Origin: Rhexocercosporidium sp. MPI-PUGE-AT-0058 | Lineage: Eukaryota > Ascomycota > Leotiomycetes > Helotiales | Length of the DNA stretch: 64,000 nucleotides | Reading direction: 5' to 3' | NCBI GenBank assembly: GCA_020746875.1 | Contig: JAGTJL010000010.1 | Span: 1,922,001-1,986,000 of the forward strand | Shown: positions 10,225 through 24,367 of the stretch, piece by piece | Position numbering within the stretch: position 1 is the stretch's first letter | Layout: each line of letters opens with the position of its first letter | Made by a program: the position numbers and the translations under genes | The notes under the pieces: model-generated | Databases searched by the model: none | The model's input: only the letters and a program-made list of their open reading frames with translations | Told to the model about the DNA's origin: nothing

Positions 10225-10644
10225 GACGGGCATTATATCTCTCGCGAAAGAACAACCTTGTGCTCCACACTCCCGCAGATACACCACTTGCTGATGTTAA
10301 TAAGAAGAAAGATCCATCGCCAAATGGCATAATCGCAACCCGCATGCGTAATTCGCCGATCTAGCACCCCGGGCTCAGCATTTTGAAGGCGCAGAATATG
10401 CGAGTAAGCGTCATTTCTCATTGTCTACCGCCCTAGATCCGCAAATCCATTCATAGTATGACCTCCCGTCCAAATCTACATCCCTCATCCATCGCAGAAA
10501 TAAGTCACACAGAATATGCCTCCCCCACTCCGCTCCGAATCAATTCCATCCAGTGCAAATATAATCCTAGTGTGCCCCATCCGCAGCAATAATATTGCCA
10601 TGCTCCCTATCCAGCCCTCTCGTCTTGAGTCTGCAATAGCAGAT
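10225..10644. other. Intergenic, no gene seen
   Basis: Between the small plus-strand frame and the 3' end of the PLDc_N gene. Nothing supported. Confidence 0.35.
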
Positions 10645-11059
10645 TTACTGCGGCAGAGTCTCATAGCCACCAGTAGTATTGTGTGAAGCGCGGTTGGAGA
10701 AGAGGTAATATATGATCAATCCACCGATAGGGAAGACGAAGACCAAAACACACCAGAGCAGCTTGGGGAGGACTTCGCGGTTGGACTTGAGGACTTCCAC
10801 TGCGGGGAAAGGAACGTTAGCATGGATGCAATCAATGCAAGAGAAAAGCCGAAAATAATAGTCTTGCCAGTGCCATCCAAGGAACGGGGAGAGACGTACT
10901 GAAGACCATGATATCGAGAATCAAAACAATGAAGCCGATGATTCCACCGCCAGTGCCATACTTCCAGGCATTCTCTTGCACAGCCTCTGTTGAGATGGGT
11001 TGAGCCAACGCAGTGGCGGCGAGGAGGAGGAAGCTGATAACGGCTTGGAAGGTGTACAT
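10645..11059 (-). CDS. Small membrane protein with PLDc_N (cardiolipin-synthase N-terminal-like) domain
   Basis: Two exons (10900-11059, 10645-10799) joined over a 100-bp intron with donor GTACGT, CTAAC branch and CGCAG acceptor, giving 104 aa. It starts with a signal-peptide-like stretch (MYTFQAVISFLLLAATALAQ). A first membrane helix follows (GGGIIGFIVLILDIMVFMEV), then SNREVLPKLLW, then a second helix (CVLVFVFPIGGLIIYYLF). The LW...FPIGG.IYYLF pattern is the PLDc_N domain (PF13396), found at the N-terminus of cardiolipin synthases and in free-standing small proteins. With no phospholipase D domain here, enzymatic activity is not expected. It is probably an integral membrane or secretory-pathway protein of unknown role. 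Confidence 0.8.
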
Positions 11060-12324
11060 GTTTGCTGATTTGAGCGGTGTGCGATATTAAAGGTATGGAT
11101 TTGGTTGTTGAGGTTGGTATCTGCTACGGATCTGCGTGTGTTGTGTTGTTTTGGTTGACGAAGACAAATAGAGAAGGTTGGCATTGAAGGACGAAGGATG
11201 AAGGATGGAGACGGCGGGGTCGTACTAGGCTACAGTGTAAGACACGCGAAAGGGTGACGTCACCCATCACCCGACAGGCTATGATTCAGGGGGCCGAGGC
11301 TAACCTAAGCGATGCCTTGAAGGGGAGTCAACAAACATCAAGGAGCCAACACGCTCGCAACATTATTGAGAGATCATTGATAGCTCGGGACCTGGGCTCT
11401 AGCCAGCTAAAGATTTACCATTAATCGAGACTATCAATATGTTTAGAGCTCAACGAATGAGAGATAGGATCCGAAACCGGCATGGAAAGGTATTCCAATA
11501 TTGTTACACTTTTCCGACGAGGTGATAATCCTTCTTTGCTGTAACTTGATATTCAGTATCCGGAAGAACTTCATAGAGAAGAAAAGCAAAAGACACACCT
11601 GTCTTCTGCAGCGTCATGCTAAATATGCATAATCATCAAAACACACCAATGAGTAGTTCGTTTACACCATCCCTCCCCCACTATTTCTTCCTCTCATGTT
11701 TCATGATTTCATTATCGACATCACCACTTAATGCATCAACGTTCCTCTGCCTCGCTACATCCTACATGGCGATCCTCTTGCCTATCCAAACCCTCTCTTT
11801 TCATTCTTACCGTGATTCTTCGAATCTGATTCCCGTGCGGCCCGAACAGCCTCACGCCTGCTTTCAACCCACTTCTCACACTGCCTATAATCAGACCGTA
11901 CATCTGGACCATCGGTAGATTGTGGCAGAAAATTGAGGCCGTTAGACATGGCTCCGATGTTGCCTATTGTGAGGAGGCTGTCACGGGAAATGGATATTTG
12001 GAACCCGTTGCTGAGGCTGGTGCAACGACACATTCTATAGTGCACAAAGATATCAGAAGTAAACGGTTCGATATTGTCATTGAAACCTAATATTTCGTAC
12101 TTGAAAGCTTATTTTGAGTAATGTGCATGACATAAATGGAATTAATCTAAGAGCCAAATGCCAAGCACGGCTATTCTTCATATGGCAATTTGGAATTATG
12201 TCTAAACTATCCTACATAGCTATACAATCTAGAACATATTACAGGTATACACACAAACTAATATTAGCTTCTTTCTATCGTTACAAATTCCTGGATCCAC
12301 ATCATCAGCCACACGCAATGATGA
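11060..12324. other. Intergenic, no gene supported
   Basis: About 1.26 kb holding the promoter of the PLDc_N gene and the 3' flank of the next minus-strand gene. Frames at 11616-11918 (plus) and 11782-12045 (minus) overlap each other and show no motif or splice support. Confidence 0.4.
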
Positions 12325-14097
12325 CTAGATCGCCGCTCCGATAATGGCACTCCCATCACTATCCCCTCTCTCACCAGACGGCTTCCCGACCCTGACACTC
12401 TGCCGTCCGAGAACAGATTTACTCACTTTCGGCGTAGCCGTTTGCACAGCACCGATCGTCGGAAACGGGCTCACGTTCCTAAAGCTCTGCTCCAACCACG
12501 TCGTGAACTTCGGCGGGCGATCAGGATGCTCCGAATCATACGTGAGTGTATTCTTCCTAACCATGTTCGAAAGCCGATCTCTGGTCCCGTCGCGAGAAGG
12601 CGCGTTCATGCCTGTTGGTAATCTAGGCGTTATGACTAATGTTGCGGATTGGGACTGTAATAGGTCATCTTTAGATGGGGACCAAGTTTGCCCGGTCAAA
12701 CTGCCGTCGCTGCTGCTACTGCCCGCCACGAAAGGTTCCGTGCCCCGCTGGCGATTTCCTACCCGTTCTTGTTCGCGCGTTACAGGACCAACAGCCCTTG
12801 TTTTACGGGTTTCCACTGTTGGAGAAGGGAATGCCACCTGGGACATGTTGCTTGCGCCGCGCATCCAAGCTTCTCTTTCCCTATCCGAGGCGCTCACGCG
12901 GTCGTTTCCTCTTGGCCAATATCCTGTATTCCCTCCACCTACTGATCGGGTCCGGCCATTTCTCTCTTCACTATTCGCTCTGCTCCATTGTGTCCGGTTG
13001 ATTGGGAGAGGGAACTCAGATAGACTTGGGCCGTCACTCTCCTCGCTCTCGTGCCGTTTTCGGCGGATCTTTGATTTCAACTCGTCTTGTCTCTGGATAC
13101 GCCGGTTGCGTCGATACCGGACTATTAGGTAGAATAGGAGGATCGTAATGAGCGAAGAACCGAGGACGGAAAATGTTACGACGAGGACAAATGTTGTTCT
13201 GTTCATAGCTGAAAGTCGGGATGCGGCGATCGCGGCGCTTGCTTGTGACTGGTGTATGTCAGTTCCCAATTGCACATGGATTTAGATGCGTACCTACTGC
13301 AACTGCAGAAATGGTCGCTTGTGCTTGAGCTATCGCATTCGTTGCCGTTTCTGAAGGTGTCAGAAATAGAATATTCAACGTTGAAACGGAGACATACCTT
13401 GCGCGCCACTGGCCAGCACATTTGCCCTCTGAACTGCCATACTGGCACTGGCTTGCACAGATAAAAGTTCATTGTTTGCCGATAGGACACTCGCACTAGC
13501 AGTTGACTGAGCGTCAGCTACTGCTTGATCGGCACTCGATTGTGCGGACGAGATCGCAAGAGATGCACTTTGGGTTGCCGCCAGAGCAGACTGGGATTGT
13601 ATTGATGCACTGTTCAAAGCTGCTTGAAGTGACGCAGAGGCTATTCCGAGCGCTATTGATGCTGACTGTCTTCCACTCGCCAGAGCACTGTTTGCTGAGT
13701 TGAGTGCTGATTGTAAAGAAGCGATAGATGCCGAAGCCACCGCTGAGGCTTCAGCTTGCGATGTTATGACTTGCGATGGCACGGGAAGAGGCTTAGGTGG
13801 TGGCAAGACCCTAATAGCTCCAGGTAATGGAAGAGGAGACGGCCCAGCGATCTTGCCTATGAGAGGTGATATCAGCGTGCTGAGGTCTGGTTGGGGGCTG
13901 GCGACGATCTGTCGTTTGACTTCCTCCTTCTGGAACGGGAGGTTTGCCAGCCATTTTCGATGGTCTGAGATGAGGTCATTGGCTCTGGAGACGATATTTT
14001 CAATCACCTCAGCCGGAGGAAGTACCTCTGGATCTGCCGAGTGATGATACGGGTTCGAATCTGATCCATCTTCAAGTTCGTCGGGCAGAAGAGACAT
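12325..14097 (-). CDS. Ala/Ser-rich single-pass membrane protein (sensor-like), function unknown
   Basis: Three exons (13398-14097, 13298-13350, 12325-13248) with introns of 47 and 49 bp, giving 558 aa. The second intron has an alternative in-frame placement. Residues about 1-105 are mixed and proline-rich. Residues about 115-265 are an almost pure Ala/Ser/Gln region with repeating SALNSANSALASG-like units, either mucin-like or a coiled stalk. One membrane helix follows (TTFVLVVTFSVLGSSLITILLFYLIV) with an RYRRNRR stop-transfer. The cytoplasmic tail of about 265 aa is Ser/Arg-rich. The layout recalls fungal wall-stress or mucin-type sensors. No signal peptide is visible after the ATG at 14097. 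An upstream exon carrying one could be missing from this model, although frames upstream to about 14430 lack an ATG. Confidence 0.75.
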
Positions 14098-14995
14098 TAT
14101 TCGGAGAGTGAAAGACCGTCCGCATGATTTCGACCCATTGAAATCAAAGATCACAGTGCTTGATGTCCTATCTCTAAAGACTAAATGAATAACTTTTGGA
14201 AACTTGAAACTCCACAAGACGAAAAGAGATAAGACGAAAAAACCCAACGTCGAAGCAAGAAAGAATAACAAATGGAGTGCAGATAATGAGTCGTGGACCG
14301 CCAGCAGATGTTTCCAAAGGTACGGAAAATAATGGGAGACAAAAGGAAAAATCAAGGTCTGAAGGACTTTCGGGGAGGGTTTGCGAGGAGTCTCCCGCCT
14401 GCACTTGTAGCAGAATGAGGCTCAAGTTACGCAAACCACTCGGGTACCGGAGAGAAACAGGCCTATCATAACAGATGACGTTGGAGATTTGGGTTCGTGC
14501 ATCCTTGATGCGACTCGCTCAGATACGCAAGCGGCACGTTCAGTGCTATTGCGATGGCGGCCCAGATTTGAGAGGGTCCAAGAGCCTGAGTTTCGAAACA
14601 CACTTGATGCGAGGTTTGAGCCGCGTGACAAATGAAGTCGGACCACGCTGCTGGCCACACCAGTTCAAGATCGCGTGATGGATTCGTCGATGTTGATTCA
14701 TATTTTGAGATCATACGATGGAGGCACACCTATGTTTCTGGGATGAGCATGTAAGTGAAGATAATTGTGTTCGTGTAGCGAAAGCTCGGGACTGATTGCA
14801 GGTGATCTAGGTGAGCACACGTGATTGGCTGAATGCAGGTGCCCTTATCGACGTTCGATGGAAATGCGAAACTTAAAGCCAAGTATTTGAAATGTGTTAT
14901 CATCTATCGGTCGGATAGTAAGAAGACGAGGCAGTACATTATAGAGGATAAAACTAGACGCTCAACTGGTATCATCTATCCTAACCTAGTAGCAT
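14098..14995. other. Intergenic / possible unseen 5' exon
   Basis: Lies 5' of the Ala/Ser-rich membrane gene and 3' of the GRDP gene. Hydrophobic frames at 14174-14434 (minus) could hide a signal-peptide exon but have no ATG. Nothing else seen. Confidence 0.35.
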
Positions 14996-17428
14996 TCAGC
15001 CACCTCCACCACCACAGCCTCCTGCACCCCCACAACCCCCTCCTCCACCTCCAATTCCATAGCCCATCGCCAAACCACCGCAGCTTCCTGGAATTCCTAC
15101 TCCAGTACCGCATGAACCCAATGCGCAGTTACCTGGCGAGCCAGCTCCAAATGATCCCACACAAGGATCGCCCGCATAATAGATGCCTCCTAGTAACCCT
15201 ACAGACATGTAGGGTCCGTACATGAGCATCGGATAGTTCCACGGGCCTTTGTAGTATTCGCTCCTTTCTGGTGCCGGTCGACCTTTCGCTTTTGCTCTCT
15301 TGCAAGCCTTCTTATAGGCTTCTTCCAGTTCTCGATCGTGATGCTTGCGCGCAATCCTGACAATGACTTCTCGCATGGGATTTTCCGCCATGGTCACGGA
15401 AGAATGGGCCGAGATGTGAGCCGATTTGTCAGGTGTACAAGAATTAGCGGCGCCTGATTCGTAGAACCTTTGCAGGGACTTTTCCTGCTTTGACATTCCA
15501 AAAACCTTCCCGGCATGGGTCTGCGCTCGAACCGCTACGTTGTACCATTAGAGAGACACAGAAAAGACATAGGATGGACTCACCCTCGCAGTACCAGCAA
15601 GTACACTCGGAGTATAATTCACCATATTCAGCCTCGTAGGTCTTGCTCGTCCACTGAAAGTGCCTGGAAAGGGAATCCTCGTCAATCTTGTCGTCGTGGT
15701 CGAGAAACTTCTTAGCCTTGGACATTGTGTAATCAAAATATGACTTTGGCGACAGCTGGTGTGTGTGCCAGCCCAGATCAACATCCAAAGTTGGAACTGC
15801 GACGCGTAACTGGTAGGCAGCCATCAACTTCATGAAGCGTGAGTATTTTACCAACAATCGATCCATGGTCTCTCGAGCTGCAGGGCTGTGGATCCAATCG
15901 ATCCCGTACATCTTGTCGACAAAAACGCCTTGCCTCACGACAGCACCGCCTAGCTCAAGCGCAAAGATTGAAGGATTGGACCAATACCGGCTCATCATCT
16001 TCCGGATGGCAAGACGCTCATAGCGTTGCGCCACACCAGTCTCGAAGACACTTTTGCCATTCACGCCCTTGATAAGCGCCTTGTCTGCAATGGCCTTTTC
16101 GATGAGAATTTTGACATCGTTAATAGTAGGTGCTTCGGCCTTGACGAGTTCTAGGACTGACGACCTCAGAGCTAGGCGAAAAAGTCGATTCGGGAAAGTG
16201 TTGAAGGTGATATTCTGCTCTTCTTCACTTGCAAGCTCTGGAGCGCCGGTCCGCGGGCCCAAAATGGTACCTCCGAGAGGCCAATCCTTCAACACCATGT
16301 TTTCCACGTCTCTTTTGAATTTACCAACAAAAAGGAATTCATGGTTCATGACGGCACCGCATCTCTGGCAAGAGTGGGAGAAGTCCCTGTCTCCATAACC
16401 ATATCCACTCATTTCTGATAGTCTATCACGGATCAGCATAAATCAAAATTTCATTATGATCGCTTACTCGTAAGGGGATGTTTTCTCGCTTGCGCAACAG
16501 GTTGTCCACTGAACTTCTACCCCTTGAGAACATCTAGGACAGCTGACAACCTTCGTCAGGGGGTCCATCTGATTTTCCCATTCGTGTCCAGCAACAGCGA
16601 AATTTCTCTTGGCCTCCTCGGGGGTTGTGTAATTGAAACGCGTGTCGATGGCTGCGTTCACTGCACTCCATGGCATGCCAGTCGCCCAAAGATCTTTCAG
16701 CCCGAATCTAATACAATCTTCGAGATATGATTGCGGGTTTAGCATGAAGGAGTGCCAGACCATGAGAACGTCTGGGAATTCAGGTCAGCCTAGTGCAGCA
16801 TCCTCAGCAGCAGGGCATCCTTACCCAAAGGAGGAAGCATTTCTGGTGTCCACAGTCTACCCCTACCCGCCTTTGTGAACTGCGTGAAGTTTGCTGCTCC
16901 TGAACTCATGTCCTTGCCCTCGAGCCGAACACTAGGCTCCATGTTGCAAAGCACCTTCAACCACCAATCCTGAAAACGGTCTGCAGCTCTCGCCACGTAT
17001 AGCGCCCACCTTTTCTCTCGCATCTTAGCAAGTGAAGCATCTCTGTTCGTCGCCATGTCACACTTCGCATCGTATAGACCAAATATTCCATCTGCATATC
17101 CAATATCTTCCTTCAGCGTGTGAAATGCAGAGAGGAGTTTGAGGTGCGCAAGGCATTGATCTGCCTCAGGGAACTCTGGGGCATTTTCGGCAATGGTGAG
17201 TGAGCTGAAGCCTGCATCTAGTTCGTTATCAAATTCCCCAGTGGCGTTCTTCGTAGCGGCATATGACGGGGGGTTTGCAGAGCTTGCATGTTGGTCGTAG
17301 GAAGGGGGAGCACCCTGGCCATTCGATATCAAGCCTGAGTACTCTGGCAGTACTGGCTCAGGGGGTTGATAGTTATCAGTGCCGACCTTACTGCTGCCCT
17401 TCAGGGAGAACTTGTCGAGGAAAGACAT
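14996..17428 (-). CDS. Glycine-rich domain-containing protein (GRDP / DUF1399 family)
   Basis: Four exons (16825-17428, 16468-16771, 15584-16422, 14996-15534) with introns of 53, 45 and 49 bp, giving 761 aa. The N-terminal 80 residues are Pro/Ser-rich with PPSY-type motifs. The middle holds the DUF1399 hallmarks LPPLDVLMVWHSFMLNP (formed across the first splice junction) and VDLGWHTHQLSPKSYFDYT. Two CxxC pairs (CPRCSQG, CQRCG) suggest a zinc site. The C-terminal 100 residues are a Gly/Cys low-complexity tail with runs such as GGGGGGCGGAGGCGGGGG. GRDP proteins of plants and fungi are linked to stress responses, but their biochemical role is not established. Cytosolic by sequence. The first exon starts at a clear ATG. 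Confidence 0.85.
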
Positions 17429-18679
17429 TTGATAGATGACCTGGGCCGCTCACCAGGGTTGCGCCTACGAATCACCCGACTATTGGGCAGAGACAAACTA
17501 GACTTTTAATAGAGAGATCTGGAGATGAAGCTATCGAAGAGATACCTGCTGAGAAGAGGATGTTGCCTCTGATATATTCCTTAGCCTGCAGCTGTTCAGC
17601 GAGCTGTTCTCCATTCCCCACTATCCTGGGGCTTGTAACCGACGGGCTGAGTGCTGCCACATTCTGCAGAAGAGTGGCTCAGGACGGGACAGCTACAACC
17701 CTGTACTGCAGTGCGTACGTAACGCGCTAGAAGTCCAATAGAAGGCTTGAAGACGCCGAAAACGCTTCCAAAACCGCTCTACATCAGATGATACAGTATA
17801 GCCAATCAGCTGTCTGTTTATGGAGATGCGCTCTGACAGGAGTTGAAGATATCATGAAGCTTGTTCTTTTTGACATAGCCCCGGACTGAACTCTACTACC
17901 TCGGTTAGCCATGTAGCGTAGAGTCTACTGCCACCACCATAGTCACGTGTGCATATACACCAACCTCTTTTCTGTTTTCATCCCTATGGGGTGTCACTTG
18001 AGACATTTTGAAGTGTTGTTCAATTCTAGCTCTCCATTCCTCTTTTCCTGGGCTTCGTCATTGTCTACGTACCAGCCATATTCATTGTGGAGGGCTGCGC
18101 AAGCCGCCAAGTTCCTTCTGTTCAACAAGGCACTGATAAACCATGCGGACGATTGAGGCTGGAAAGCGCCAGCTTGTAGAGATGCGCTGTGCCTCCGGGT
18201 ATATTGAATGTGACCAGTAGCAATTGCAGATATATGGCCTACTCGGCGGCAGGGTGAGATCCATCCAATAGTCGAGAGAGGTTCAAGCGTCGTCATCCTC
18301 CACATGAGGGGCACTTCGAACTTCACGTTTTCTGCAAGTCACAGCCCCATGAGATGGCCCGATATATGACCGGCGGTACGGTGTGTGGAGGAAAATAACA
18401 GCTTTTTAAGAGCAATCATGACTATGTCAGGAAAGATTCCAAGCCACATACATCTCATTCCCGAGTTTGGAAAGTGATGAGTGTACCTAGGCATCTAAGG
18501 CTAGCACGGGACTTGCAAAATCTGTACGATGGATACTCGTAAGCGCACTAGCTATAGATCGGTTTCCGAGTGGCATTTCACCTAAGCCACACCACAAATC
18601 TAGCCGGGCTTGTGAGCTACGCAAAACCAATCATGTAGGTTTGCCACGTGACTCTGGAGCAACACCTTCGGGGGTACTA
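17429..18679. other. Intergenic, no gene seen
   Basis: About 1.25 kb with short frames only. It separates the GRDP gene from the HET relic. Confidence 0.4.
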
Positions 18680-19065
18680 GGTGGTTTGACATACGAATTG
18701 CGTGATTCGACGATCTATGCGGTCTTATGTCATACTTGGGGAGACGATGAGGTCACACTTCAGGATATGGCAACGCCGATCGAAGCAGAAAGGATGGCGG
18801 GGTATACCAAGCTGAGCCAATGCTGTAAGAAGGCTTTGGAAGATGTTCATGGCTATGTCCGGATCGATGCCTGCTGGTAAGTATTTAACAAACACATAAG
18901 GTATCATTTTGACATTCTTTTCGCTTAGCATCTTCAAGACCAGTATCGCAGAGCTATCTGAAGCTATCAACTCGATGTACAGTACATGTAGTACAAGAAT
19001 GTCGATATATGCTACGCATATCTATCGGACGTACCAACCCCATATAAAATCGATTTTTCTAGTAA
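18680..19065 (+). pseudogene. HET-domain gene fragment, dead
   Basis: The frame encodes YAVLCHTWGDDEVTLQDM, then YTKLSQCCKKALEDVHGYVRID. A 52-bp intron (18877-18928, GTAAGT to TTAG) joins it to a segment that includes SIAELSEAINSMY. These are the first two conserved blocks of a HET (heterokaryon incompatibility) domain. After that the frame breaks. The expected ...RWYKN...CYAYLSDVP block is found in another frame, with TAG where the Trp codon TGG should be. This is followed by a stop soon after PTPYKID. There is no in-frame ATG at the start and no C-terminal half. It is therefore a truncated relic, not a working gene. The TGG to TAG change is a CpA to TpA change on the other strand, as repeat-induced point mutation makes. 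Confidence 0.8.
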
Positions 19066-19863
19066 ATGCATTACTTAATAGCTCGTCTAGGTTCCCCGAG
19101 ATTCTGTGTATACTAGGGAATCCTGACAGTTTTGTAATGAAATTTAGAAGCAAGGTAGTCTAAACAGAGGAAGAATATTGATTTCATTACTTCCTTGACC
19201 AGGAGACCGAATCATCGTCACTTCGGGGTCCACTTGACAGGTAGCAAAGGTGATGATGGGTCGCAGGAGTGGGAATTTTTCTCATGATTTTCTCGTATTC
19301 ATCCTATAAACCGTGTGCGGGAAATCTTGCGCTCGAAGGTTGGGATTGTGTCGGTGTCTATCAAGGAAAATAGTTTTGTTCTGAAGATTGTCTCTTGGAG
19401 AGGAGGATCGTGATCAAACTTCGAATAGAAAGGTTTTTGCAGGTACACCACATCAATCGGTACCACACGAAATTGGAAAACTGATCGTAGCAAGCAGAAG
19501 AGTAAGCATACAAGTCGTCTAAACGAGAAGCCCAATGGACTCTAATTCCACAGGAGCATTGATGTAGCTGCTGTCCATTCTTCTGAAACTGCCATGCATT
19601 TATACCAATTCAAATTGGACAATGCTACTCAGGTTTCCTTCTCTCCGTCTTCACAAGGCTCAGATCCGTGTGCCTAGTCAATACCTAGAGCATGGCCTCC
19701 TGATCCTCTCCCACGGGCCAAGGTAAACTAAAGTTTCTGCAGAATATTAAATCTGCCATACACCGAAGAGCAGATCGTTTGCATGAATATTCTGGCTATC
19801 AGTAACTTAATGGATATAAGACACTACCAGCAAATTCTTAAACAAGTTGCCTCCCTCAATCGC
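19066..19863. other. Intergenic, no gene supported
   Basis: A hydrophobic minus-strand frame at 19299-19535 lacks an ATG. Otherwise only 3' flank of the chitinase gene. Confidence 0.4.
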
Positions 19864-21618
<1,755 letters not shown>

Positions 21619-23721
21619 GGTGGTTTAGAAAAGTTCGAATGGTAGAAGAAGTAAAGCAGCTCTACCCTCTGGGAAATATTAAGAGAGTGGTCTGGAACAA
21701 AAGTTGGGAAATAGAGAACATTTTGTAGCATCTTTATGCTTCTGAATTTTACTGCAGCGACCTGTCAAGATATTTCCGCAATCAGGGTGCAATAGGTAAT
21801 GAAAACGAAGACTAACGTTACTTTCATTGAGATTGAGCACAGCAACATGTCCAGTTAGAAATCCGTCCTTCTCATTCCCGAATCTTGGGCAACATACCCA
21901 TTACATGGAGTTGTATTGCGGCTCGGACATTGCAACACTTCAAGTAAGGTCTGGATATCGTCTTTGGAACTTGAATGGCCTAGCAATGCACTTGTTCGCT
22001 TTTGGACACCATTGCAAGCCATTGTCCGTAAGTTCTTTCTAAACATTGAGGCCGATTGGACTCGAGCAAGTCATGAGGGCTGCTACTACGTGGGGTTGAA
22101 TTTCATAATAGCGAGAGGAAGGATTCATACCACGGGCGCTATCGGCTTTGGCGTTTAAACATAGGGGTTTTCATGTCCAGGTGAAGGAAAATGTCACACA
22201 CCTAGAGACCGGGTGCATCTTGGTTTTCCTGTCTATCCCTGTAAGCGAAAATCTGAAAAAACAAACCCCGGGCGTGAACTTCACCAATCCAGAAGGGCGC
22301 AGGTTGAAGAGAACTGGGAGGAAGTGCCGAGAAATCCTTGAAGGCTCTAGACTCTCGGAACATTGCCACCATAATTCCCTTTTGTTGAAAAGGGGAAGCA
22401 TATTTTTTATTGGATTGGCTCGTCCAAGGGATGAAGGTGTCTTGCAGTAGTCTCTCCTCTGCAGATCCAACGGATCACCTTCCTCATCCGATCAAGTACA
22501 CCGGCAGAACGCACATGTCCACTTCCCCTCGGCCAAAACCTTATCAAGACCGCACTCTGTATCCATCACAAGATGCAGGAACATCCGAAAATCCAGGGGG
22601 TTTACTTCTTTAAGGCGCAACGTTACTCCGATCAAACACACCTAGCGAGACTCCAGTGACTTTGAGGGCGATGACTTCAGATGAATTACGCGCCGGGCTG
22701 GTCCGTCACGCGTGCAGGATGGAGGGTTGACTACCGTGAAATTATTTTGAGAATCTGCAAGGACAAGGGAGACCTGTTATCGGAAAGCACTCCCGCTGTG
22801 CGATCTGAGGATGCATTTCTTTGGCAGCTCGCACCGCTACGATAATGGTTGTGAACAGATATTCCTCGTAACATTGCAATGGCTCTGCTCGCTCCTAATT
22901 TGAGGCCCTTCGTTGTGAAAGCAACGTCGTATAGCAAATACCGATAGGTCAAGCCTGTGCTAGAGCATCAGAGGGCCAGAGCGGGTGTCAGATTCGGCCA
23001 TGTTCGACTAGGAGGGCTCCCAGACCTTCGTGCTATGATCGAGTCCTGCAATGGAATGTATGGTGCGTGTGGTTGAGTGCGTGGTGCCGTAGTGTCATAG
23101 AAAAGAGACAAATGCGCCATTACAACACACCGGAGAGTAACCACCTTGCTTGGCTTGTGATATACCCTCTTTGTGTGCGTCTTCTAGAAGTACGATAGGC
23201 TCGGTGCTTCGAACGGGGGTAAGAATGTAGCGTTGCGTTTCCAAAAGTCGTCGGAACAAGCTATTCTAGTAGATTTGTGTTGCGAGGAGACCGTAGAGGG
23301 CAGAGCAGATAAGGCTTACGTTTTAGAGTACATCAGTCAAGAGAGATGATAGCGACAGCAAGTTGACAGACACACACGAATGACCCGCTGACGAACCGAC
23401 AACCCAAAAAAGAACAAGAAATTGAATCTCTAAGAGAGGACTGAGAGATACGTAGGAGATCGACCATTCCCAAAAGTTAACAACAAACTCGAAAAGCCAA
23501 TATGTTTTGACCTGAGTCCCCTTTCAACTTAAACAGAAGCTGTCTGCGTGGAGATCTCCAAACCCCGAAATTTGCAGTTTACTAAACAGGCACCACAGAC
23601 CCAACATGCCACTCATCCATCTTCATTCTCAGAGCAGTAAATTGATGTCTTGCGCAAATGAAAAGTTTGAAAACGCGGAAGCAACGGTACGGCAAGTCTC
23701 CGATTAAAGACAGCGGTGGAC
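21619..23721. other. 2.1-kb intergenic region, no gene seen
   Basis: Several frames of 70-100 codons overlap on both strands (21827-22450) but lack motifs, convincing starts or splice links. No terminal repeats recognised. It includes the chitinase promoter next to 21619. Confidence 0.4.
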
Positions 23722-24367
23722 TCAAATATCCCTTCGCCTCGACATCCGCACTGTTGCGGTTCTACCAACAAATGTGAGCACTGGAAGAGCAAGTAGGCCG
23801 AACAGTATTCCCTCGTCTTCTAGTACGCTGTAACGTGCAAAGATGCTAGAGAGAAAGCCATCAATGCTGCATTCGGTTTCAACTTCGACTTGGCCAAGAA
23901 ACTGGTCGACTGGGCCAGAGTCAGACTTTTCTGTTGTCATATCGACCTCATGACGTGATGCTAGCTCAAGTAATATCTCGAGCTCCGCTTCATGATACCG
24001 ATGATATCTATAGGTATAGAGCCAGGGGTATAGGCGCTTTAAGTTGAAGGCCATGTGAATGGTTTCCAATCTCGGCACGAAAAGCACTTTATCACGAACA
24101 AGCTCACATATCGGTCAAGCACTCCCGCAAAGTCAACTGTCGGAGCGACCAAGGGAGCACAGAAACAAGGGAGCACAGAAGCAAGGGATTGTATTCTGGG
24201 CTCGTCAAGCATGTTTTGGTCCTCCGAGTCGTAACCAAACGCGTCTCTATCAAGGCGCCCATGAGACTCCCTGCCATCATTTCTATGACTTCCAGCTTTG
24301 TGAAGTTGGAGAAGAATTGTGCCGGATTCCTCCCTAAAAGGTGACAGTCGGTATTAAAAGTGAGCAA
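23722..24367 (-). pseudogene. Probable decayed F-box/LRR-like gene
   Basis: Two minus-strand frames form one broken protein. The upstream part includes FFSNFTKLEVIEMMAGSL and LPWSLRQLTLRECLTDM, then stops. The downstream part, in another frame, continues LVRDKVLFVPRLETIHMAF and a Glu/Leu-rich segment. The SLRQLTLREC and PRLETIHMAF pattern is typical of the degenerate leucine-rich repeats of fungal F-box-like proteins. No ATG starts the upstream frame. A 16-bp tandem duplication (24150-24181) lies inside it. A short intron across the break was looked for and not found. Family call tentative. Confidence 0.4.

Noticed and set aside
14174..14434. Hydrophobic frame as the missing signal peptide of the Ala/Ser-rich membrane protein
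   Set aside because: No ATG and no donor/acceptor pair that joins it convincingly to the main exon.
21827..22450. Several 70-100 codon frames in the chitinase promoter side
   Set aside because: Overlap one another on both strands and lack motifs.
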